DNA of 36,956 nt from UKL13-2 sp964417885 (lineage in GTDB: Bacteria > Pseudomonadota > Gammaproteobacteria > Burkholderiales > Usitatibacteraceae): contig CAYQKN010000024.1 of NCBI GenBank assembly GCA_964417885.1, forward strand, positions 1 through 36,956, read 5' to 3'. Below the pieces are notes generated by a model. The model searched no databases, had not been told where the DNA came from, and saw nothing but the letters and a program-made list of their open reading frames with translations. The number at the start of each line of letters is the position of its first letter. The first letter of the stretch is position 1. The position numbers and the translations under genes were made by a program. This document shows, in pieces, positions 27,981-34,805 of the stretch.

Positions 27981-28999
27981 GCCCGCTTCGACTGCATCGC
28001 AGTCTTCAGCCATGCGTTGGTCCAAACGGGCCGCGCGCGGAGGGCCTTGCCATGGCGATCGGCAATTTCGACGGCGTTCACCGTGGCCACGGCGCGATCC
28101 TGTCGGCCACGCGCGACGCGGCACTTGCGCATCGGCTGGTGCCGGCCGCGATGAGCTTTGAACCCTTGCCGCGTGAGCATTTCAGCCGCGTGCGGCCTGA
28201 CGGCAATCCGCCGCCCGCGCGATTGATGACGCTGAACGAAAAAATGGCGCAGTTTGTCCGCGCCGGCATCGAGCTGGCGTTCGTGCCGCGCTTTGATGCC
28301 GCCTTTGCCGGCCAGTCTGCGGAACAATTCATTTCCCGCCTGGCCGATTTGCGGGTTCGCTGGCTGATGGTCGGTGAGGATTTTCACTTTGGCAGCCGGC
28401 GCAGCGGCGACGTTGCGATGTTGCAGGCAGCCGGCGCCCGCCATGATTTTTCGGTGACAACGGTTGCCGATATCGTTGCCGATGGCCACCGCATCTCCTC
28501 AACCGCGGTGCGCGAAGCATTGCGCGAGGGGCGGCTATCGGACGCCAGAATCATGCTCGGCCGTCCCTATGCGATCACGGGACGTGTCACCCACGGTCGG
28601 AAACTTGGCAGGACACTGGGCTTCCCGACCGCCAACATTTCCCTCGGCTGTGCGGCGCGGCGACGGAATCCGGCCCTGAACGGCGTGTTTGCGGTAAAAT
28701 GCCGGCTTGTAACTCGCGGGCTCGAGGGAGTGGCGGGCGAGAATGGAACGGTCCTCAACGGGGTCGCCAATCTCGGTACCAATCCGGTGGTTTCATCTGA
28801 AAACCGCCACCATTTGGAAGTCTTCCTCTTCGATTTTTCAGGCGATCTGTATGGCAGGCGCCTGGAAGTGGCATTCATCGAAAAAATCCGCGACGAACAG
28901 AAATTTGCCGGCCTGGAGGCGCTCGTCAAGCAGATGCACGACGACACCGCAAGGGCAAAAACCATTTTGCGGATTGCCGATGATGGACCAGAAAACTGA
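27977..28999 (+). CDS. ribF: Bifunctional riboflavin kinase / FAD synthetase
   Basis: It converts riboflavin to FMN and then FAD. The protein has 340 residues from the GTG at 27977, which overlaps the murJ stop; no in-frame ATG gives a suitable start before the first motif. The nucleotidyltransferase domain has GNFDGVHRGH at 29-38 and HRISSTAVREAL near 168. The C-terminal kinase domain has GRVTHGRKLGRTLGFPTANI and NGVANLGTNPV. The residue after the first motif and the whole layout match complete family members. It overlaps the start of ileS by 17 bases, so translation is probably coupled. Confidence 0.95.
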   Translation: MSPLRLHRSLQPCVGPNGPRAEGLAMAIGNFDGVHRGHGAILSATRDAALAHRLVPAAMSFEPLPREHFSRVRPDGNPPPARLMTLNEKMAQFVRAGIELAFVPRFDAAFAGQSAEQFISRLADLRVRWLMVGEDFHFGSRRSGDVAMLQAAGARHDFSVTTVADIVADGHRISSTAVREALREGRLSDARIMLGRPYAITGRVTHGRKLGRTLGFPTANISLGCAARRRNPALNGVFAVKCRLVTRGLEGVAGENGTVLNGVANLGTNPVVSSENRHHLEVFLFDFSGDLYGRRLEVAFIEKIRDEQKFAGLEALVKQMHDDTARAKTILRIADDGPEN

Positions 29000-31796
29000 C
29001 TACAAAAGCACACTGAATCTCGCCGACACGCCTTTTCCGATGCGCGGCGATCTCGCCCGGCGCGAACCCAATTGGGTGGCGGAGTGGCAGCAGCGGAAGC
29101 TGTACCAGAAAATCCGTGAGCGTTCCAAAGGACGCCCGAAGTTCATCCTGCACGACGGCCCTCCGTATGCCAACGCGGCGATCCATATCGGTCATGCGGT
29201 CAACAAGATCCTGAAGGACGTCGTCGTCAAATCGAAGCAGCTTGCCGGATTTGACGCCGTCTATATCCCGGGCTGGGATTGCCACGGCATGCCGATCGAA
29301 ATTTTTGTCGAGAAGCAGCACGGCAAGAACGTGCCGACGGAAAAGCTGATGTCGTATGCACGGGCTCACGCAGAGTCTCAGGTCGAATTGCAGAAGAAGG
29401 ATTTCATGCGCCTGGGCGTACTGGGTGATTGGGATCATCCCTACAAGACGATGGACTTCGCCACCGAGGCGGCCGAGATCCGCACCCTCGGTCGGTTGTT
29501 CGAGCGCGGCTATGTCTATCGCGGACTGAAGCCGGTGAACTGGTGTTTCGACTGCCAGTCTGCCTTGGCCGAGGCGGAAGTGGAGTACGAGGACAAGACC
29601 TCCACCACGATCGACGTCGGGTTCCCCATTGCCGAGATGGAACGCGACAAGCTGGCCACGGCATTCGGCCTGGCGAAGCTGCCGGACGGCCCGGTTTATG
29701 CGGTGATCTGGACCACCACGCCGTGGACGATTCCGGCCAACCAGGCGCTCAATGTGCACCCGGAGTTTGACTATGCGCTTGTCGCCACGGCGCGCGGCCA
29801 CTTGCTGCTGGCGCGGGAGCGCATCGCCGAATGTCTCAAGGCCTATGGACTGGAGGGCAGGGAAATCGCCACCTGCAAGGGCCAGGCGCTGGAGCGCATT
29901 GCGTTCAAACATCCCTTTTTCGACCGGCCGTCCCCCGTGTTTATGGGTGATTACGTCACACTCGAAACCGGTACCGGGATCGTACATTCGTCACCGGCCT
30001 ATGGCGTGGACGACTTCAATTCATGCAAACGCTACGGCATGACCAATGACGAAATTCTCAACCCGGTACTGGCAAATGGGCAGTATGCGGCGTCACTGCC
30101 GCTGTTTGGCGGGATGAACATCTGGAAGGCGCAACCCGAGATCGTGAAAACGATTGAAGCCGCGGGCGCCTTGTTTCAGTCATCCACGTTCAAACATTCC
30201 TATCCGCATTGCTGGCGGCACAAGACGCCCACGGTATTTCGCGCCACGTCGCAGTGGTTTATCGGCATGGACCTGAAAGCACCCGGGGAGAACCGCAGCC
30301 TGCGCGAACTGGCGCTGGCTGCCATCGATGCCACGCAGTTCTATCCGGCGTGGGGCAAGGCCCGCCTTTACGGCATGATCGCCAACCGGCCTGACTGGTG
30401 CATTTCCCGGCAGCGCAAGTGGGGAACGCCGATTCCGTTTTTCCTGCACCGGGAAACACAGCAGCCGCATCCGCGAACGCTGGAGCTATTGAACCTGGTC
30501 GCAGGCCGGGTCGAAAAGGAAGGCATCGAGGTCTGGCAACGCATCACCCCGGAGGAATACCTGGGTGACGACGCCGCGCGATATGAAAAGAGCAACGACA
30601 CGCTCGACGTGTGGCTGGATTCGGGTGCGACCTTTGCAACGGTGATGGGCCAGCGTGCCGAGTTCGAGGGGCACTTCCCTGCTGATCTGTACCTCGAGGG
30701 CTCCGACCAGCATCGCGGCTGGTTTCACTCCTCGCTATTGGTCAGCTGCGCGCTCAATGGCCGGGCGCCATATAACGCCCTGCTGACGCACGGCTTCACC
30801 GTCGACGGGCAGGGCCGGAAGATGTCCAAGTCGACGGGCAATGCCGTCGCGCCGCAGAAAATCTCTGATACGCTCGGCGCCGAAATACTGCGTCTCTGGG
30901 CCGGACTCACCGACTACTCCGGCGAATTGTCGATCTCGGATGAAATCCTGAAACGCGTGGTCGAAAGCTACCGGCGCATCCGCAACACGTTGCGCTTTCT
31001 GCTGGCCAACACGGCTGATTTTGATGCGAAAAAACACGCGGTGGCGGTGGAGCAGTGGCTTGAAATCGATTGCTACGCGCTGGCGCTGACTCACGATCTG
31101 CAAAACAAGGTGCTGGCGCACTTCGAGCGGTTTGAGTTTCAGCCCGCCATGCAGGCGATCCAGACCTTCTGCTCGGAGGATCTGGGCGGCTTTTATCTCG
31201 ATATCCTGAAGGATCGCCTCTACACCGCCGGCGCCAATTCACTGCCGCGCCGCGCCGCGCAGACGGCGCTGCACCACATCCTGCAGTCGCTCACGCGGTT
31301 GATCGCGCCGGTGTTGTCGTTCACGGCAGAAGAAATCTGGCATACGCTGCATGCCGACCCGGATGAGAGTGTGTTCTTCCATGGCTTTCACACCATGCCC
31401 GCGATTGACGGCGCCGCGCAACTGAAAGCCCGTTGGACGGCGCTGCGCGAAATTCGCGCCCTGGCGCTGAAAAGCATTGAGGACCAGCGTACGGCGGGTG
31501 CCATCGGCTCGTCGTTGCAGGGCGAGGTTGAGTTCCATGCCGCCGGCGATGTGTACGCAATGCTGGCGTCTCTCGGCGACGATCTTCGTTTTGTCATGAT
31601 CACTTCTGCCGCATCGGTGCATGAGCAGTCTGCTGATGGGCCGCTCAGCCTGACGGTCAAGCCCAGTCAGCATGCCAAATGCGAGCGTTGCTGGCACTAT
31701 CGGGCCGATGTCGGGTCCAACAGCGCGCACCCGTCCATTTGCGGGCGTTGCGTGACCAATCTTTTTGGCGATGGCGAAAAGCGCTTCCATGCATAG
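28983..31796 (+). CDS. ileS: Isoleucyl-tRNA synthetase
   Basis: It charges tRNA-Ile. The protein has 937 residues from the ATG at 28983, with an adjacent ATG at 28980; E. coli IleS has 938. The HIGH motif is at 68-71 (HIGHAVNK) and KMSKS at 613-617. The editing domain lies between them. The C-terminal zinc finger has C900, C903, C920 and C923 (CERCW ... CGRC), typical of the bacterial type. The start lies inside the end of ribF, and lspA begins inside its last codons, a classic ribF-ileS-lspA operon. Confidence 0.98.
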   Translation: MDQKTDYKSTLNLADTPFPMRGDLARREPNWVAEWQQRKLYQKIRERSKGRPKFILHDGPPYANAAIHIGHAVNKILKDVVVKSKQLAGFDAVYIPGWDCHGMPIEIFVEKQHGKNVPTEKLMSYARAHAESQVELQKKDFMRLGVLGDWDHPYKTMDFATEAAEIRTLGRLFERGYVYRGLKPVNWCFDCQSALAEAEVEYEDKTSTTIDVGFPIAEMERDKLATAFGLAKLPDGPVYAVIWTTTPWTIPANQALNVHPEFDYALVATARGHLLLARERIAECLKAYGLEGREIATCKGQALERIAFKHPFFDRPSPVFMGDYVTLETGTGIVHSSPAYGVDDFNSCKRYGMTNDEILNPVLANGQYAASLPLFGGMNIWKAQPEIVKTIEAAGALFQSSTFKHSYPHCWRHKTPTVFRATSQWFIGMDLKAPGENRSLRELALAAIDATQFYPAWGKARLYGMIANRPDWCISRQRKWGTPIPFFLHRETQQPHPRTLELLNLVAGRVEKEGIEVWQRITPEEYLGDDAARYEKSNDTLDVWLDSGATFATVMGQRAEFEGHFPADLYLEGSDQHRGWFHSSLLVSCALNGRAPYNALLTHGFTVDGQGRKMSKSTGNAVAPQKISDTLGAEILRLWAGLTDYSGELSISDEILKRVVESYRRIRNTLRFLLANTADFDAKKHAVAVEQWLEIDCYALALTHDLQNKVLAHFERFEFQPAMQAIQTFCSEDLGGFYLDILKDRLYTAGANSLPRRAAQTALHHILQSLTRLIAPVLSFTAEEIWHTLHADPDESVFFHGFHTMPAIDGAAQLKARWTALREIRALALKSIEDQRTAGAIGSSLQGEVEFHAAGDVYAMLASLGDDLRFVMITSAASVHEQSADGPLSLTVKPSQHAKCERCWHYRADVGSNSAHPSICGRCVTNLFGDGEKRFHA

Positions 31797-32313
31797 CAAT
31801 TCTTCACGATTCGGCTGGCTGCACTGGCTGTGGCTCAGCCTGGTGGTTTTTGTCATTGACCAGGTTACCAAGCATGCGATCACCGACGCCTTTCAGTACG
31901 GAGAATCGAAGACCATATTTTCCTGGTTCAACCTGGTTTTGGCGCACAATACCGGGGCCGCATTCAGCTTCCTGGCCAACGCCTCCGGCTGGCAGCGCGA
32001 GTTTTTCATTGTCCTGACGGTGGCGATTTCGCTGGTGCTGCTGTGGATGCTGAAGAGCAATCACGGCAACCGGATACTGTCGATGGCATTGTCGCTGGTG
32101 ATTGGCGGCGCAATGGGCAACCTGTACGACCGCGTTCTGCATGGCTATGTGATTGATTTTGTGCAGTGGCATGCGGCTGGCTACTATTGGCCGGCATTCA
32201 ACGTTGCTGACTCCGCAATCTGCGTCGGTGCCGCCTTGCTGATACTCGATTCATTTCGCAAGCCGGAGCCCAGTCACAATCACCCGCCGTCGCGACAGGA
32301 AGGTTCATCTTGA
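31771..32313 (+). CDS. lspA: Signal peptidase II (lipoprotein signal peptidase)
   Basis: An inner-membrane aspartyl protease that cuts prolipoprotein signal peptides after lipid attachment. It has 180 residues from the ATG at 31771; an ATG at 31789 is possible and no strong ribosome-binding site decides between them. There are four helices. The catalytic pair is D129 in YVIDFVQW and D147 in FNVADSAICVG, and the family motif IGGAMGNLYDR is at about 111-121. The first 26 bases lie within the end of ileS. Its TGA stop overlaps the TTG start of the next gene. Confidence 0.96.
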   Translation: MAKSASMHSNSSRFGWLHWLWLSLVVFVIDQVTKHAITDAFQYGESKTIFSWFNLVLAHNTGAAFSFLANASGWQREFFIVLTVAISLVLLWMLKSNHGNRILSMALSLVIGGAMGNLYDRVLHGYVIDFVQWHAAGYYWPAFNVADSAICVGAALLILDSFRKPEPSHNHPPSRQEGSS

Positions 32314-32996
32314 CCAACTGGGCCAAGGTGATCGAGGGCAAGGTCGCACTTGCCCAGCGAAACATTGCCCAGGGAATGAAGCCGGGCAGGATTTCACCAA
32401 ATGCAAGGATTCCGCAGGGGCAGTCACGGGTAACCGATTTTCCGGTACTGGATATGGGCGTGCGGCCCGCCCTGGACAAGGCAAGCTGGAGCCTGCGATT
32501 GTTCGGTCTGGTGCAGAACGATGTCACGCTCGATTGGCAGCAGTTCGCTCACTTGCCACAGACTCACATTCAGAGCGACATGCATTGCGTCACACGCTGG
32601 TCGCAGCTGGACATGAACTGGCAAGGCGTGACCGCGCGGGATCTGGTCCTGCTTGCCGGCCCGCTGGAATCGGCGCAGCACGTCACGATCCACGGACATG
32701 ACGGCTATACGACCAACCTGCCGCTGGACGCATTGCTGGACGACGACGTGCTGGTGGCGCATTCTGTCTTTGGTTCGCCGTTATCAATCGATCACGGCTG
32801 GCCGGCCCGGCTGGTGGTGCCAAAACGCTACGCGTGGAAAGGCGCCAAATGGATCTCGGCGATCGAATTTCATGCGGAAGACCGGCCGGGTTTCTGGGAA
32901 GTGCGGGGTTATCATAACGACGCCGATCCTTGGAAAGAGCAACGATTTGGCTATCCAGGCGGCGAGGATGCGCTGCAGCAACAAGGCGAACTCTAG
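32310..32996 (+). CDS. Sulfite-oxidase-family molybdopterin-dependent oxidoreductase
   Basis: A 228-residue single-domain molybdenum protein of the sulfite oxidase / YedY-like family. The start is TTG at 32310, supported by AGGAAGG about six bases upstream and the overlap with lspA. The molybdenum-ligand cysteine is C93 in SDMHCVTRWSQLDMNWQGV, and later GYTTNLPLDALL and LVVPKRYAWKGAKWIS complete the Moco-binding fold. There is no twin-arginine or Sec signal, so it is cytoplasmic unless exported with a partner. The electron acceptor and substrate are unknown; no heme or membrane subunit lies beside it. Its TAG stop falls inside repeat copy D. Confidence 0.88.
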   Translation: MTNWAKVIEGKVALAQRNIAQGMKPGRISPNARIPQGQSRVTDFPVLDMGVRPALDKASWSLRLFGLVQNDVTLDWQQFAHLPQTHIQSDMHCVTRWSQLDMNWQGVTARDLVLLAGPLESAQHVTIHGHDGYTTNLPLDALLDDDVLVAHSVFGSPLSIDHGWPARLVVPKRYAWKGAKWISAIEFHAEDRPGFWEVRGYHNDADPWKEQRFGYPGGEDALQQQGEL

Positions 32997-33058
32997 CACT
33001 GGTGCGGCTTTTCAGGCACTTTTGGCCTGAAAGCCGCGCCGGTACTGGACTTTCACTT
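32987..33058 (+). repeat. Dispersed intergenic palindromic repeat, copy D
   Basis: It begins with CGAACTCTAGCACTGGTGCG, where TAG is the stop codon of the oxidoreductase gene, and ends with GGACTTTCACTTT. GCGGCTTTTCAGGC (33004-33017) pairs with GCCTGAAAGCCGC (33025-33037) with a single bulge. The outer flanks extend the stem. It separates the oxidoreductase gene from ispH. Confidence 0.8.
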
Positions 33059-33099
33059 TATATCATCCGAAAAATTGATCAAACGGAAACCCAGTCAGC

Positions 33100-34044
33100 A
33101 TGAATGAAACGGACGTCCTTCTGGCCAATCCGCGCGGCTTCTGTGCCGGCGTAGACCGTGCCATCGAGATTGTCGAGCGCGCCCTCAAGTTGCACGGCGC
33201 GCCAATTTACGTGCGACACGAAATCGTGCACAACAAGTTTGTCGTCGATGACCTGCGTGCCAAGGGCGCCATGTTCATTGAGGATCTCGCTGACGTGCCG
33301 CCCGGCGCGACGCTGGTGTTCAGCGCGCACGGCGTCTCCAAGGCGGTGCGGATCGAGGCTGCCAAGCGCGGATTTCATGTCTTCGACGCGACCTGCCCGC
33401 TGGTCAAGAAAGTCCACGTCGAAGTCATGAAGCGACGCAACGAAGGGTTTGAAGTTGTCATGATCGGCCACGACGGCCATCCCGAAGTCGAGGGCACGAT
33501 GGGGCAGTCTGAAAGCGGCATGCACCTGGTCGAAACCGAAGCGGACGTCGAACAACTCAACCTCCCGCACGGCACCCGGCTGACGTACGTGTCGCAAACC
33601 ACGCTGTCAGTCGACGACTGCCAGAAGGTGATCGATGCGCTGAAAAGAAAATTTCCGCAGATTGTCGGGCCCAAGCAGGATGACATCTGTTACGCGACCC
33701 AGAACCGCCAGGACGCGGTCAAGTTCATGGCGCCGCAGGTTGAAGTGGTGATCGTCGTTGGTTCGCGTACCAGTTCCAATACCAACCGGTTGCGGGAGCT
33801 AGCGTCGCTGATGGGCTGCGAGACCTATCAGGTGGATAGCGCGGCAGAACTGCAGGCCGGGTGGGTTGCCGGAAAGCGCCGGATTGGCGTCACGTCAGGC
33901 GCGTCCGCGCCGGAGATCCTGGTCCGCGACGTCATCGCAAGGCTCCGGCAGCTTGGGCCGGCCAGTGTGCGCGAACTGCCAGGGATTACCGAATCGATCA
34001 CCTTTCCCCTGCCGAAAGGCCTTGGCCGGCTGCCGGCATCCTGA
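33100..34044 (+). CDS. ispH: 4-hydroxy-3-methylbut-2-enyl diphosphate reductase
   Basis: The last enzyme of the MEP pathway, producing isopentenyl and dimethylallyl diphosphate with an iron-sulfur cluster. It has 314 residues from the ATG at 33100. The three cluster cysteines are C15 in NPRGFCAGVDRA, C99 in FDATCPLVKK and C197 in DDICYATQNRQ. HGVS (about 77-80) and GHPEVEGTMGQ carry substrate-binding histidine and the catalytic glutamate region. In many betaproteobacteria ispH follows lspA and fkpB; here a molybdenum oxidoreductase and repeat copy D occupy that place. It converges with the TonB gene. Confidence 0.97.
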   Translation: MNETDVLLANPRGFCAGVDRAIEIVERALKLHGAPIYVRHEIVHNKFVVDDLRAKGAMFIEDLADVPPGATLVFSAHGVSKAVRIEAAKRGFHVFDATCPLVKKVHVEVMKRRNEGFEVVMIGHDGHPEVEGTMGQSESGMHLVETEADVEQLNLPHGTRLTYVSQTTLSVDDCQKVIDALKRKFPQIVGPKQDDICYATQNRQDAVKFMAPQVEVVIVVGSRTSSNTNRLRELASLMGCETYQVDSAAELQAGWVAGKRRIGVTSGASAPEILVRDVIARLRQLGPASVRELPGITESITFPLPKGLGRLPAS

Positions 34045-34060
34045 CCGTCGCCACGACCCA

Positions 34061-34078
34061 GCGCAATGCGCATTGCGC
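34061..34078. repeat. 18-base perfect palindrome between ispH and the tonB-like gene
   Basis: GCGCAATGCGCATTGCGC reads the same on both strands. It sits in the 43-base gap between two convergent genes. No T-tract follows on either side. Confidence 0.75.
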
Positions 34079-34087
34079 GCGCAGGCG

Positions 34088-34759
34088 CTAGGGAAGTTTG
34101 TCGCTACCTTGCCGGAATGGCGGACTTTCAAATTCCACCTCGATCACCAGCTGCACCTTGACCGCTTTGTTGCCGATTTTTCCCGGCGTATAGCGGGCGT
34201 CGGCAAAGGCCTTGATGACCGCCTCGTCAAACAGGCCGGGTGGATTGGCGCGCAGCGGAATGACCTTTTCAACCTTTCCCGCGGTGTCGAGCAACAGCCT
34301 GACCACGACCGAGCCGCGAACCCCCGGGTCCACCGTCAATGGAAACTCGGGGTCAATCTGTTGAAGCGGCTCCGGTCGCTGGTCCAGTTCGCGTGAAGAA
34401 AAATACCGCTCTGACAATGGTCCAGGAGCGACACTAATTGAATCATTGGCAATCCTCGTTCCGGTCAGGCCCGACTCGGGGCCGGTCGCGCCTGGCGCCA
34501 TCGCCTCGACGGTGCCTGCGGCAACCACCTGTCGATTTCCCGGCAGGACATCGCTCCGCGGTGATTCGTCGGCAATGACGGCACTGAAAACATGTGCCTG
34601 GTTGCGGCTTGCCGAATTCTTCCAGTTCGCGACATGGCTCAGTGGCTGGCCGCGCAGACCAAGAAATGCCGGAGCGGGGCCGGAGGTGATCAGCGACGCA
34701 TGCAATGCAAGTGATACCGCGATGGCCAGCGCCAGGCGGATGTGGCGGTCCGAAAGCAA
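34088..34759 (-). CDS. TonB-family energy transducer protein
   Basis: The C-terminal domain, from about residue 125 to 215, has the TonB pattern PEFPLTVDPGVRGSVVVRLLLDTAGKVEKVIP and ARYTPGKIGNKAVKVQLVIEVEF. The N-terminus has one hydrophobic helix (IRLALAIAVSLALHASLI) that would anchor it in the inner membrane. There is no clear proline-rich spacer. The start is uncertain: there is no ATG. A TTG at 34759 lies in the 3' arm of a hairpin, while a TTG at 34819 follows GGAAGG inside the end of pilY1. I give the shorter version (223 residues). TonB proteins pass proton-motive energy to outer-membrane receptors; no exbB or exbD lies here. Confidence 0.8.
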   Translation of the reverse strand: MLSDRHIRLALAIAVSLALHASLITSGPAPAFLGLRGQPLSHVANWKNSASRNQAHVFSAVIADESPRSDVLPGNRQVVAAGTVEAMAPGATGPESGLTGTRIANDSISVAPGPLSERYFSSRELDQRPEPLQQIDPEFPLTVDPGVRGSVVVRLLLDTAGKVEKVIPLRANPPGLFDEAVIKAFADARYTPGKIGNKAVKVQLVIEVEFESPPFRQGSDKLP

Positions 34760-34791
34760 TAAAGGGCGGCCAGGCCGCCCTTTATTGCTTT
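34753..34791 (-). terminator. Strong hairpin downstream of pilY1, terminator-like
   Basis: AAAGCAATAAAGGGCGGC (34753-34770) pairs perfectly with GCCGCCCTTTATTGCTTT (34774-34791): 18 base pairs with a three-base loop. It begins 15 bases after the pilY1 stop on the minus strand. The T content of the closing arm (TTTATTGCTTT) is moderate, so termination is likely but not certain. The shape is nearly symmetric on both strands. Confidence 0.7.
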
Positions 34792-34805
34792 GCTGCAGTG
34801 CCTCG

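Noticed and set aside
28743..28979. N-terminal extension of isoleucyl-tRNA synthetase
   Set aside because: It would lie entirely inside ribF in another frame. The family starts near MDQKTDYKSTLNLADTPFPM, at the ATG at 28983.
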